DNA from: Faecalibacterium sp.
GTDB lineage: Bacteria > Bacillota > Clostridia > Oscillospirales > Ruminococcaceae
Length of the DNA stretch: 33,021 bases
Assembly: GCA_022652735.1 (NCBI GenBank)
Contig: JALCRP010000023.1
Location: 1 to 33,021, forward strand
Direction: 5' to 3'
Shown: positions 24,492 to 32,976 of the stretch, piece by piece
How the letters are laid out: each line of letters opens with the position of its first letter
Position numbering within the stretch: the first letter of the stretch is position 1
Program-made: the position numbers and the translations under genes
The notes under the pieces: model-generated
What the model saw: the letters and a program-made list of their open reading frames with translations, nothing else
Database searches by the model: none
What the model was told of the DNA's origin: nothing

Positions 24492-25180
24492 TCGTCGGCC
24501 TCCTCGCGCTGCGTCAGCATATAGCCCACTTTGCGCACTGTTTTAATAAAATGCCCCGCGCCGCCGAGCTTTTGGCGCAAGGTACGGATATGCATATCCA
24601 CCGTGCGGCTTTCCACCGAAACGTCAATGCCCCAGACATCGTGTAAAATTCGCTCACGCGAGACAACTAGTTCCGGCTGCTCCAAAAACAGCTTAAGCAG
24701 CTCATATTCCTTATAGGTCAGTTCCACAGGCGCGGCGTCTGCCGTCACGATATGGCGCGCATCGTCCATGCAGATGCCCATAAAGGAGAGACAGGCAGGC
24801 GCCTGCCTCTTTTCAGCCGCGCCGCGCCGCAGCGCGGCTTTGACGCGGCTGATAAATTCCATGACGCCGAAAGGCTTTGCCAGATAATCGTCGGCGCCGC
24901 TGTCAAGGCCCTTTACCGTGTCCAGTTCGCTGGATTTGGCGGTGACCATCAAAACTGGGATACGAGCCGAAGCAGGGGAGGCCCGCCATTTTTTCAAAAT
25001 GGAAAAGCCGTCTTCCTCGGGCAGCATCACATCCAGCACAACCAGCTCCGGCAAAGCACGGCGCACGGCCTGCCAAAAGGCTTCCGGTGCGGCGAAGCCC
25101 TTGGCTTCCAGCCCGTTGGAAGTAAGCGCGTATTCTTCCAGCTCACGGATCGCGGCATCATCTTCGACGATATAAATCAT
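24488..25180 (-). CDS. phoB: OmpR/PhoB-family response regulator
   Basis: A 230-residue regulator. The receiver domain (about 1-115) has Asp7/Asp8, the phosphoacceptor Asp50 in VVLDVMLPEEDG, and VTAKS near 97-101. The C-terminal winged-helix domain (about 130-228) has LTYKEYELLKLFLEQPELVVSRE and SRTVDMHIRTLRQKL, the OmpR-type DNA-binding layout. It starts with ATG 25180, overlapping the transporter stop by 4 bases and preceded by GGAGGA. Its likely targets are the TTTACA-like direct repeats in the 26968-27232 intergenic region, which is inference. Confidence 0.88.
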   Translation of the reverse strand: MIYIVEDDAAIRELEEYALTSNGLEAKGFAAPEAFWQAVRRALPELVVLDVMLPEEDGFSILKKWRASPASARIPVLMVTAKSSELDTVKGLDSGADDYLAKPFGVMEFISRVKAALRRGAAEKRQAPACLSFMGICMDDARHIVTADAAPVELTYKEYELLKLFLEQPELVVSRERILHDVWGIDVSVESRTVDMHIRTLRQKLGGAGHFIKTVRKVGYMLTQREEADE

Positions 25181-26967
25181 TGCGGTGTATCCTCCACGCT
25201 GCCTGTGCGGCCATCTTCCGGGAACGGATAGCGGGCGCGGTACTTTTCGTACCGGCGGCTGAAGCCCTGATTCTCCTCTTTCAGTTTACTCAAATATGCG
25301 TGTGTGTCAAAGCTATCCTGCGCCACCTCAATCATCGCCACGGCGATATTGCTGCAATGATCGGCCACACGCTCGTAGTTCGTCAGCAGATCGTCCAGCA
25401 CAAAGCCGTATTCGATCGTGCAGCTGCCGGCCTGCAGGCGGGCAATATGGCGGGTTTTGATTTCCCGCACCAGCCCGTCAATGACCTGCTCCAGCGGCTC
25501 GACTTTGCCCGCACGGTACAAATCGCCTTTTTCAAAGCTGTCAATCGTGCGGTTGACGAGATCCTGCAAGGCCCCCTCCAAAACCTCCAGCTCTTCCTGC
25601 GCATGCACGGAGAAGCAGACATTTTTTTCGTGCATCTCCTGTGCAGTGTGCGTGATGTTCACGGCATGATCGCCGATGCGCTCGAAATCGCCGATGGTGT
25701 GCAGCAGCGTGTTGACGCTGCGGCTGTCGTTCTGGTTCATCTCGCGGCTGGAAAGCTGCACAAGATAGGTGCCGAGGGCATCCTCGTAGTGGTCGATGCT
25801 TTCCTCCTGCTCATGCACCTTTTGGGCAAGCGCATCGTCCCAGCGGTGCGTCAGGCTCATGGCCTGCAAAAGGCATGTCCGCGCGATTTCGGCCATATCA
25901 CCGGTTGTCACCTTGGCGCGGTCGGCCGCGACGGCCGGCGTGGCGAGCAGACGCTCGTCCAAAAGCTGAAAGCGCTCCGGCGTCCCCGTTTTGTCGTCGG
26001 GGATCGTCAGAATCGCCAGCTTTTCCAGTACATTGCTGAAGGGGAGCAGCAGCGCCGTAGCCGCCAAGTTGAACGTGGTATGCACGATCGCAATGCCAAA
26101 TGCATTGATGGTATCGTTTACGAACGAAAAATCGACCAGTGCGTTCAGCGAATAAAAGGCCGCCAGAAAAACAATAACGCCGATGATGTTAAAGTACAAA
26201 TGCACGATGGCGGCACGGCGCGCGTTTTTGTTGGTGCCGACGGAGGAAATCAGCGCCGTAACACAGGTGCCGATGTTTTGGCCCATGATAAGAGGGATCG
26301 CGCTGCCAAAAGTGATCGCGCCGGTGGAGCTTAGCGCCTGCAAAATGCCGACGCTTGCGCTGGAAGATTGGATAACGCCCGTGAGAATCGCACCGGCTAA
26401 AACGCCGAGCAGGGGATGAGAAAAGCGCACAAACAAGCTGGTAAACCATTCTTCATATTCCAGCGGGGCCACGGCGGCCGACATTGCGGACATGCCCGTC
26501 ATCAATACGGCAAAGCCCAGCAGGATCGTGCCGACGCCTTTTTTCTTTTCGCTTTTGCAAAACATGAACAGAATGATGCCGATAAACGCCAGAATCGGGC
26601 TGAAAGAGGACGGCTTCAGCAGTTGAATCCAAAAGCTGTCGCCTTCCAGGCCCGAAAGGCTCAAGATCCAGCTTGTCACCGTTGTGCCGACGTTGCTGCC
26701 CATAATGACGCCAATCGCTTGATGGAGCTGCATAATGCCGGAGTTGACAAAGCCAACGACCATAACCGTCGTCGCGCTGGAGGATTGGATCACGGCCGTG
26801 ACGATCAGGCCGAGGCCAAAGCCTTTCAGCGGATTATCGGTGAGTTTGCTTAAAATCGTCTGCAATTTGCCGCCGGCCTGCTTTTCGAGGGCCTTGCCCA
26901 TTACTTCCATGCCGAACAGGAAAAGCGCCAACCCGCCGGCCAGCGAAAAGATATTGAAAATACTCAT
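25177..26967 (-). CDS. Na+/phosphate cotransporter fused to a PhoU domain (NptA/PhoU fusion)
   Basis: A 596-residue protein. The N-terminal half (about residues 1-320) is a Na/Pi cotransporter II domain with two repeats, each carrying the QSSSA motif (Gln61 and Gln200), in VIQSSSATTVMV and VIQSSSASVGIL. The C-terminal part (about 345-570) is PhoU-like with ERIGDHAVNIT and ERVADHCSNIA helices. It imports phosphate with sodium, with the PhoU tail probably regulating it. The ATG at 26967 follows AAGGAG and fits the first membrane helix. The frame's more distant ATG at 27480 runs antisense through pstS and is wrong. It is the first gene of an operon with the response regulator and kinase. Confidence 0.92.
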   Translation of the reverse strand: MSIFNIFSLAGGLALFLFGMEVMGKALEKQAGGKLQTILSKLTDNPLKGFGLGLIVTAVIQSSSATTVMVVGFVNSGIMQLHQAIGVIMGSNVGTTVTSWILSLSGLEGDSFWIQLLKPSSFSPILAFIGIILFMFCKSEKKKGVGTILLGFAVLMTGMSAMSAAVAPLEYEEWFTSLFVRFSHPLLGVLAGAILTGVIQSSSASVGILQALSSTGAITFGSAIPLIMGQNIGTCVTALISSVGTNKNARRAAIVHLYFNIIGVIVFLAAFYSLNALVDFSFVNDTINAFGIAIVHTTFNLAATALLLPFSNVLEKLAILTIPDDKTGTPERFQLLDERLLATPAVAADRAKVTTGDMAEIARTCLLQAMSLTHRWDDALAQKVHEQEESIDHYEDALGTYLVQLSSREMNQNDSRSVNTLLHTIGDFERIGDHAVNITHTAQEMHEKNVCFSVHAQEELEVLEGALQDLVNRTIDSFEKGDLYRAGKVEPLEQVIDGLVREIKTRHIARLQAGSCTIEYGFVLDDLLTNYERVADHCSNIAVAMIEVAQDSFDTHAYLSKLKEENQGFSRRYEKYRARYPFPEDGRTGSVEDTPQ

Positions 26968-26998
26968 GCGCGTTTCTCCTTTTTTCTTCCTTACCTTT

Positions 26999-27054
26999 AG
27001 TATAAAGAAGAAAATGTAAATTCTGCGACCAGCGAAATGTAAAATGCAGGTAAA
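26999..27054 (-). promoter_or_regulatory. Promoter and Pho-box-like repeats of the transporter-phoBR operon
   Basis: On the minus strand: -10 TATACT (26999-27004) with no good -35. Upstream lie TTTACC (27049-27054) and TTTACA (27038-27043) exactly 11 bases apart, and a further TTTACA at 27015-27020. PhoB/PhoP proteins bind direct repeats of TTnACA-like half-sites with 11-base spacing, and a missing -35 is normal for activator-dependent promoters. Binding is inferred. Confidence 0.5.
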
Positions 27055-27066
27055 ATGGCTTTTCAA

Positions 27067-27163
27067 TTTACATAAAATTGTTTTTTTCGAAAAAGGCTGC
27101 GCCGAAACTTTACAAAATTTATACGCCTGTATGGTCGAATCAAGAACTGCGGGCTGATAGAAT
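27067..27163 (+). promoter_or_regulatory. Promoter and Pho-box-like repeats of the pst operon
   Basis: TTTACA (27067-27072) is followed 11 bases on by TTGTTT (27078-27083). TTTACA (27109-27114) is followed 11 bases on by TATACG (27120-27125). The nearest -10 is TAGAAT (27158-27163) with a poor -35 TCGAAT 17 bases upstream (27135-27140). This is the pattern of a promoter dependent on a PhoB-type activator. It shares the region with the divergent transporter operon. Confidence 0.5.
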
Positions 27164-27232
27164 GGCGTTGTTCCCAAAAGAACATGCAAATCGGCGCATA
27201 TCCGCCAAAAAAATGAGGAGGAAACAATACTT

Positions 27233-28108
27233 ATGGATAGAATCAACCGCAGAGATTTCTTGAAGGTGATCGGTGCCGCCGGCTGTGCCGCCGCGCTGGC
27301 CGGATGCGGCGCTTCGGCCAATTCCGCTTCTTCCGCCGCTTCCGTTTCTTCGGCTGCCGCGGCTTCTCCCGCCGCCTCGCTGAGCGGCAAAGTTGCCACC
27401 GGCGGCTCAACCTCGATGGAAAAGGTGATGAGCGCCCTGATGGAAGGCTTTGCCGAGATCCATCCCGATGTGGACGTCACCTATGACCCTACCGGCTCCG
27501 GCGCAGGCGTAACGGGCGCAATCGACGGTACGCTGGACATCGGCCTTGCCTCCCGCAAGCTGCATGATGACGAAACCGGCGTAACCGCTACCACCGTTGC
27601 GCTGGACGGCATCGCTATCGTGGTGGGCAAGGATAATGCTGTATCCGATTTGACAATCGACCAGATCGCTTCGATTTTTACGGGCGAAACTAAGAACTGG
27701 AAAGACCTCGGCGGCGCGGACGCCGAGATCGTTGTGATCGGCCGCGAGGCCGGCAGCGGCACACGCGACGGCTTTGAAAGCATTGTTGATGTGGCTGACA
27801 AATGTGCGTATGTGCAGGAGCTTACCGCAACAGGCGCTGTCATCAGCGCCGTGGCCGGCAATGCGGCCGCAATCGGCTATGCTTCGCTTTCCGCGCTGGA
27901 CGACAGCGTTAAGGCCGTGACGGTCGCGGGCGTAGAATGCAGCGAGGATACCGTGCTGGACGGCAGCTATACCATCCAGCGCCCGCTCAATTTCGTCACG
28001 AACGACGCGAAAGCGCCGAGCGAGGCGGTACAGGCCTTTCTCGCCTTTGCTGCCGGCGCGGATGCGGCAGAGCTGATCCGCAGCGCCGGGGCTGTCCCGA
28101 TGGCGTAA
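27233..28108 (+). CDS. pstS: Phosphate ABC transporter substrate-binding lipoprotein PstS
   Basis: A 291-residue phosphate-binding protein of the high-affinity Pst importer. The signal peptide combines a twin-arginine motif (NRRDFLK, residues 5-11) with a lipobox LAGC (Cys25), followed by a Ser/Ala-rich linker to about residue 50. Phosphate-contact segments are TGGSTSMEKV, DIGLASRKL and GREAGSGTRDGFES. It is the first gene of pstS-pstC-pstA-pstB-phoU. The ATG at 27233 follows GAGGAGG. A strong hairpin after its stop probably lowers expression of the rest of the operon relative to pstS. Confidence 0.95.
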   Translation: MDRINRRDFLKVIGAAGCAAALAGCGASANSASSAASVSSAAAASPAASLSGKVATGGSTSMEKVMSALMEGFAEIHPDVDVTYDPTGSGAGVTGAIDGTLDIGLASRKLHDDETGVTATTVALDGIAIVVGKDNAVSDLTIDQIASIFTGETKNWKDLGGADAEIVVIGREAGSGTRDGFESIVDVADKCAYVQELTATGAVISAVAGNAAAIGYASLSALDDSVKAVTVAGVECSEDTVLDGSYTIQRPLNFVTNDAKAPSEAVQAFLAFAAGADAAELIRSAGAVPMA

Positions 28109-28137
28109 GCCTTTCTTTTGCGTTTCTCTTTCTTTTT

Positions 28138-28185
28138 GCCCGGCGGCGGCTTTGTGTGACACAAAATGCCGCGCCGGGCTTTTTT
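28138..28185 (+). terminator. Leaky terminator/processing hairpin between pstS and pstC
   Basis: A stem of GCCCGGC, GCGGC and TTTGT paired with ACAAA, GCCGC and GCCGGGC (one bulged G and small internal bulges), followed by six T. It lies inside an operon, so it is likely a partial terminator or 3'-protecting element that raises PstS over the membrane components. Confidence 0.8.
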
Positions 28186-28202
28186 AGGAAAGGTGGGCTT
28201 TT

Positions 28203-29117
28203 ATGCATCCGAACGATCCTACGGCTTTGCCAAAAAAACCGCGTGAAACCATCCGAAAGCTGACGGAAGCGATTATGAACGGTGTGTTTTTCGTATGCGG
28301 CGCCATCGCGGTGCTGTGTGTGCTGCTGATTTCCGTTTACATGATCGTGGCCGGGGTGCCGGCCATCCGGCAAATCGGCCTCGGGGAGTTTCTGCTGGGC
28401 ACAAGCTGGAAATCTACGGCGGCCGAGCCAAGCTATGGTATCCTGCCGTTCATCCTTACAAGCATCTGCGGCACGTTGGGCGCGGTGGCGATCGGGGTTC
28501 CGCTGGGGCTTTTGACAAGCGTACTTCTGGCAAAGGCCGCGCCGAAAAAGCTTGCGGGGCCGGTTTCGGGCGCGATCGAGTTGCTTTCCGGCATCCCGAG
28601 CGTGGTGTACGGCCTGCTTGGCATGACGGTGCTGGTGCCTGCCGTGGCAAAGGCATTCTCGCTTTCCAGCGGGGCCTGCCTGTTTTCGGCGATTCTGGTT
28701 TTGTCCGTGATGATTTTGCCCGGCATTGTATCCGTCAGCACTACGGCGCTTAATGCCGTGCCGCCTGAATACGAGCAGGGCAGCCTTGCCCTTGGCGCAA
28801 CAGATGCGGAAACTTGGTTCAAGATCAGTATTCCCGCCGCGCGCAGCGGAATTGCAGCCGGTGTGGTGCTGGGCATCGGGCGCGCCGTCGGCGAAGCGAT
28901 GGCCGTGATGATGGTGGCCGGAAACGTGGCAAATATGCCCGGCATCTTTCAAAGCGTCACCTTCCTGACGACGGCCATCGCCAAAGAGATGAGCTACGCT
29001 TCCGGGCTGCAAAGGCAGGCGCTGTTTAGCATCGCGCTGGTTCTGTTTGTGTTTATTATGCTCCTGAATGCTGTGCTGAATCTTGTTTTGAAAGGCGGCA
29101 AAACGGATGAAAAGTAA
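28203..29117 (+). CDS. pstC: Phosphate ABC transporter permease PstC
   Basis: A 304-residue membrane subunit of the Pst importer with six predicted helices. The first is near residues 25-50. GIPSVVYGLLGM (about 130-141) is a conserved Pst permease segment. ALGATDAETWFKISIPAARSGI (near 195-217) is the EAA loop that contacts PstB. The ATG at 28203 has AGGAAAGG upstream. The gene overlaps pstA by 11 bases, indicating translational coupling. Confidence 0.95.
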   Translation: MHPNDPTALPKKPRETIRKLTEAIMNGVFFVCGAIAVLCVLLISVYMIVAGVPAIRQIGLGEFLLGTSWKSTAAEPSYGILPFILTSICGTLGAVAIGVPLGLLTSVLLAKAAPKKLAGPVSGAIELLSGIPSVVYGLLGMTVLVPAVAKAFSLSSGACLFSAILVLSVMILPGIVSVSTTALNAVPPEYEQGSLALGATDAETWFKISIPAARSGIAAGVVLGIGRAVGEAMAVMMVAGNVANMPGIFQSVTFLTTAIAKEMSYASGLQRQALFSIALVLFVFIMLLNAVLNLVLKGGKTDEK

Positions 29118-29967
29118 AATGTTTTGGCGCCGCCGCCTTTGGAACCGCATCGTGCCGGCGTTGGTATGGCTGGCGGCGCTGCTTTCGGTGGGCATCGCCT
29201 CGGGCATCCTGCTGCTGGTTTTGGTGCGCGGTGTGCCCCAAATCAGCTGGAGTTTGCTGACGAGCGTACCGAGCGTCATCCAAAAGATCGATGGCATTCT
29301 GCCCTATATTTTGAACACGCTGTACATCATTTTTCTGGCGCTGCTTATCGTGCTGCCGCTGGGCGTGGGCGCGGCCGTGTACTTAAACGAATATGCCGCG
29401 AACAAGCGCGTGATTGCCGTGATCGAGTTTACCACAGAAACGCTCGCCGGTATCCCGAGCATTCTGTACGGCTTGGTCGGCATGCTGGTGTTCTGCAATG
29501 CGCTCGGGCTGCAGAGCAGCCTGCTTTCAGGTGCGCTGACGCTGACGATCATGACGCTGCCCACAATCATCCGCACCACACAGGAAGCATTAAAAACTGT
29601 GCCGCAGAGCTACCGCGAAGGCGCCATCGGCCTCGGCGCGCGCAAATGGCATATTGTGCGCACGATTGTGCTGCCGTGCAGCGTTGACGGCATTGTAACG
29701 GGCTGTATCCTTGCCATCGGGCGTATCGTGGGCGAAAGCGCCGCGCTGCTGTTTACGGCGGGCTGCGGCAAAGTACTGCTGAAAAACATCTTGACGGCCT
29801 ATTCCCGCAGCGGTGCGACTTTGAGCGTCGCGCTGTACATGTACGCATTTGAAGAGGGCAACTTCCCGGTGGCGTGGGCGATCGCGGCAGTGCTGTTGAT
29901 TTTGGTGCTGTGCATCAACCTCTTGGCCAAGCTCGCACAGAAAAAGCTGAAACGAAAGGAAGGGTGA
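29107..29967 (+). CDS. pstA: Phosphate ABC transporter permease PstA
   Basis: A 286-residue partner permease of PstC with six helices. It has GIPSILYGLVGMLVF (about 116-130) and the EAA loop GLGARKWHIVRTIVLPCSVDGI (near 177-198). It begins inside the end of pstC and ends 6 bases before pstB. Together with PstC it forms the membrane channel for phosphate delivered by PstS. Confidence 0.95.
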   Translation: MKSKMFWRRRLWNRIVPALVWLAALLSVGIASGILLLVLVRGVPQISWSLLTSVPSVIQKIDGILPYILNTLYIIFLALLIVLPLGVGAAVYLNEYAANKRVIAVIEFTTETLAGIPSILYGLVGMLVFCNALGLQSSLLSGALTLTIMTLPTIIRTTQEALKTVPQSYREGAIGLGARKWHIVRTIVLPCSVDGIVTGCILAIGRIVGESAALLFTAGCGKVLLKNILTAYSRSGATLSVALYMYAFEEGNFPVAWAIAAVLLILVLCINLLAKLAQKKLKRKEG

Positions 29968-29973
29968 CGGAAG

Positions 29974-30735
29974 ATGGAAAACGCCGCGATTCTGGAAACA
30001 AAAAATCTTGCGCTGTATTACGGCGATATGCAGGCCTTAAAGGGCATTGACATGAAAATCCCGGAAAAGAAGATCACGGCCCTGATCGGGCCTTCGGGCT
30101 GCGGAAAATCCACTTTTTTGAAAACGCTGAACCGCATGAACGATCTGGTGCCGGGCACACGCATCACAGGTGATGTATGCTTCAAAGGGCAGGACATCTA
30201 TGCCCGAAATGTGGAAGTTACCGAGCTGCGCCGCCAGATTGGCATGGTGTTCCAAAAGGCAAATCCGTTTCCTATGAGCATCTATGACAACATCGCTTAC
30301 GGCCCGCGCCTGCACGGCACACACAGCCGCGCCGAGCTGGACGCGCTCGTGGAAAAAAGCCTGCGCGGCGCGGCCCTTTGGGATGAGGTAAAGGACCGCC
30401 TGAAAAAAAGCGCGCTCGGGCTTTCGGGCGGGCAGCAGCAGCGCCTGTGCATTGCGCGCGCGCTGGCCGTCGAGCCGGAAGTGCTGCTGATGGATGAACC
30501 CACCAGCGCGCTGGACCCCGGCTCTACGATGAAGGTCGAGGCGCTGATGAGCGAGCTGAAAGAAAGCTACACCGTTGTGATCGTGACGCATAATATGCAG
30601 CAGGCGGCCCGCATCAGCGACCAGACGGCTTTCTTTCTGTTGGGCGAGCTGGTCGAAATGGGGCAGACGGAACGGGTGTTCTCGACGCCATCGGATCGGC
30701 GCACGGAAGACTACATCACGGGCCGTTTTGGCTAA
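29974..30735 (+). CDS. pstB: Phosphate ABC transporter ATP-binding protein PstB
   Basis: A 253-residue ATPase that powers the Pst importer. It has Walker [10 protein letters not shown] (39-47), signature LSGGQQQR (150-157), Walker B VLLMDEP with Asp174/Glu175, and the switch histidine in [17 protein letters not shown] after Walker A is characteristic of PstB rather than other ABC ATPases. The length is normal for the family. Confidence 0.97.
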   Translation: MENAAILETKNLALYYGDMQALKGIDMKIPEKKITALIGPSGCGKSTFLKTLNRMNDLVPGTRITGDVCFKGQDIYARNVEVTELRRQIGMVFQKANPFPMSIYDNIAYGPRLHGTHSRAELDALVEKSLRGAALWDEVKDRLKKSALGLSGGQQQRLCIARALAVEPEVLLMDEPTSALDPGSTMKVEALMSELKESYTVVIVTHNMQQAARISDQTAFFLLGELVEMGQTERVFSTPSDRRTEDYITGRFG

Positions 30736-30747
30736 GGAGGGGAGACC

Positions 30748-31416
30748 ATGAGCAACCGAAAAAGATATGATACGGAGCTGGAGACGCTGAACGATTCTCT
30801 GACGGAGATGGGGGCGGCATCGGCCGACGCCGTTTATGCGGCATGCCTGCTGCTGACGGCGCAAAACGACAGCACCGCAGCCGGCATTTTGGACGGAGAT
30901 AAGAAAATTGACGGCATGGAGCAGAAAATCGAGCAGCACTGCCTTACCCTTTTACTGCGCCAGCAGCCGGTGGCTACCGACCTGCGCCGTATCTCTGCCG
31001 CGCTGAAGCTGGTGACGGACCTTGAACGAATCGGCGACCACGCCGCCGATATTGCGGAGATCAGCCAGATGCTGGAGCAAGGCTGGCAAAGCCGTATCCC
31101 GGTGCAGGCGGATATAAACCGCATGGCGCAGGTTGCGCTGGAAATGGTGCGCGCGGCCATCGCCGCGTTTGTGGGCACGGATACCGAAAAAGCCGAAGCC
31201 GTGATCGCGCGGGACGACACCGTGGACGGCCTGTTTGACACGATCAAAAAAGAGCTGGGCGCCTATATTGCGAAAAATCCGGGTGAGATCGATGCGGCGC
31301 TGGATCTGCTGATGGTCATCAAGTATCTCGAACGCCTCGGCGACCATGCCGTAAACATTGCGGAATGGGTACGTTTTTTGAAAACAGGCTTTTACCGCGG
31401 GCGGCAGATCGTATAA
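30748..31416 (+). CDS. phoU: Phosphate signalling regulator PhoU
   Basis: A 222-residue all-helical cytoplasmic protein with the two PhoU repeats, each carrying the metal-binding helix motif: LERIGDHAADIAE (about 92-104) and LERLGDHAVNIAEW (about 193-206). PhoU links the Pst transporter to PhoR so that the regulon is shut off when phosphate is sufficient. AGGAGGGGAG precedes ATG 30748, 12 bases after pstB. It is the second PhoU module in the window, after the one fused to the Na+/phosphate transporter. Confidence 0.95.
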   Translation: MSNRKRYDTELETLNDSLTEMGAASADAVYAACLLLTAQNDSTAAGILDGDKKIDGMEQKIEQHCLTLLLRQQPVATDLRRISAALKLVTDLERIGDHAADIAEISQMLEQGWQSRIPVQADINRMAQVALEMVRAAIAAFVGTDTEKAEAVIARDDTVDGLFDTIKKELGAYIAKNPGEIDAALDLLMVIKYLERLGDHAVNIAEWVRFLKTGFYRGRQIV

Positions 31417-31500
31417 AGTATGCCGGGCCTACGAAAAAAATTTACATCGCCGGCAAAAAACAAAATGCAGCCGGCAAAAGCCGAAAAATCGGATAAAACG

Positions 31501-31548
31501 AAAAGGCATATCTGGCAAGGAATTTTACCTTACAGATGTGCCTTTTTT
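31501..31548. terminator. Bidirectional terminator between phoU and the GT4 gene
   Basis: The left arm AAAAGGCA-ATCTG and AAGG pairs with CCTT and CAGAT-TGCCTTTT (single-base mismatches) around an AATTTTA loop, with a T-run on the right and an A-run on the left. It separates two convergent transcription units. Confidence 0.85.
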
Positions 31549-31608
31549 GCTTTTGCCGGATACTGAACATAAAGCAATGCGCCCGTAAAGGGCACAAATG
31601 CCAAAAGA

Positions 31609-32784
31609 TTATTTCCGATATTCCGCGATAGCACGCGCATATACGTCGGTAACAGCTTTCAAAAATTCCTTCGGGCCATAGCGCTTGGTTGCCTGTGTGA
31701 CAGCTGCGCGCCGGGCAAGGCGCGCCGCAGGGGAAAGGGCGGCTTCTTCCTGTGCCAGCGCGGCAAATTCCGTCTGCGTCTCGAAATGCGCCCCATTTTC
31801 GCCGTCGGTGATCTGGCGGCGGTTATACACATCCAGCCGCTGCAGCACATACAAGCCGCTCGCCATCGCCTCCAGCATCGAGATCGAGTTGATCTCGGAT
31901 AAGCTCGCCGTTGCGAAAAGGTCGCATGCGGCGTAGTAAGGCGGTAGCTGTGCATGATCGATGCGGCCCAGCAGACGAACTTGCGCGCCGACGCCCAGCA
32001 GCTCAATCTGCTTTTGCAGCGCGGCGCGCTCCGGCCCGTCGCCGATCAAAAACAGCTTGTACGCGCTTTGCCCCGCAAAGGAAAACGCAAAATCGTTGAT
32101 GAGCACATCTACGCTTTTTTCGCGGCCGAGCCTGCCCACAAAACAGATGGCCGTATCGCCGGGGAGAATTCCCATCTCGGCGCGCGCCGCAGCAATGTCG
32201 CTTTCCTTGACATTTTCGGGCAAAAACTCGGAGAGATCGACGATATTCGGGATGATGTTCACGTGGCGGCGCACATGGCACCGGCGCAAAAATTCAACTA
32301 CCTTTTCGCTTGGGCCGATTACCTCGGTGGCATGCTCGGCCATCTGCTTGAAAAAGTAGTGGGCCGCCGGGCGCACCAGATCCTGCGCAGGTTTATGCGG
32401 CGCAAGATAAAACAAGTAATCGTCGTACATCGTGTGCAGCGTATAGACGACCGGCTTATGCAGCCGCCGCGCGGCAAACAGGCCGAAAATCCCCATCGAA
32501 AACTCGGTATGGATATGCAGAATGTCCGGGTCAAACCGGCGGATAATCTCCAGCCGCTCGAGGTTCAAAGGGTTTGCCATGCCGTAGCCGTACAGGCGCT
32601 TTAAGGGAATGGCCGGGCAATAGAGAACCCCGCCCTGAATATAATGATGGCTGCAGCTGGGGTCCAGCGTGACGATCATCACCTGATGGCCCTGTGCTTC
32701 CAGCCCTTTGCGCAGCGTGTCGACATGGGTGACGACGCCGTTGGTAAAAGGAAAATACGCCTCGGTAAACAGCGCGATTCGCAT
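31609..32784 (-). CDS. GT4-family glycosyltransferase (diacylglycerol glucosyltransferase-like)
   Basis: A 391-residue GT-B fold enzyme. The N-terminal acceptor domain begins MRIALFTEAYFPFTNGVVTHV, the usual start of Firmicutes 1,2-diacylglycerol glucosyltransferases. The C-terminal donor domain has GRLGREKS (217-224), LIGDGPER (247-253) and the Glu-x7-Glu pair Glu297/Glu305 in SEINSISMLEA. Such enzymes attach a sugar from a nucleotide donor to membrane lipid. I start at ATG 32784 with GAAAGGCGG upstream; the longer frame from 32907 runs through the promoter. The acceptor lipid is inferred from family resemblance only. Confidence 0.82.
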   Translation of the reverse strand: MRIALFTEAYFPFTNGVVTHVDTLRKGLEAQGHQVMIVTLDPSCSHHYIQGGVLYCPAIPLKRLYGYGMANPLNLERLEIIRRFDPDILHIHTEFSMGIFGLFAARRLHKPVVYTLHTMYDDYLFYLAPHKPAQDLVRPAAHYFFKQMAEHATEVIGPSEKVVEFLRRCHVRRHVNIIPNIVDLSEFLPENVKESDIAAARAEMGILPGDTAICFVGRLGREKSVDVLINDFAFSFAGQSAYKLFLIGDGPERAALQKQIELLGVGAQVRLLGRIDHAQLPPYYAACDLFATASLSEINSISMLEAMASGLYVLQRLDVYNRRQITDGENGAHFETQTEFAALAQEEAALSPAARLARRAAVTQATKRYGPKEFLKAVTDVYARAIAEYRK

Positions 32785-32815
32785 AGAAAATGCCGCCTTT
32801 CTTATGTTCCATTCC

Positions 32816-32843
32816 ATTATAAGTCCACAGGTGGGATTTGCAA
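32816..32843 (-). promoter_or_regulatory. Promoter of the GT4 gene
   Basis: Minus-strand perfect -10 TATAAT (32816-32821), a 16-base spacer and -35 TTGCAA (32838-32843). It gives a short leader before the ATG at 32784. Confidence 0.65.
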
Positions 32844-32976
32844 GTCGAAATGCAGCGCGGCCGTGCTGTGTGCAAAAAAACACTTTGCCCGCAGCCGTAA
32901 AAGTCAACAGCTAAAGCACCGATTCGGCAAAATGAACAAAAGAAACATATATTTTTGATGCAAAGACGAAAGAAAC

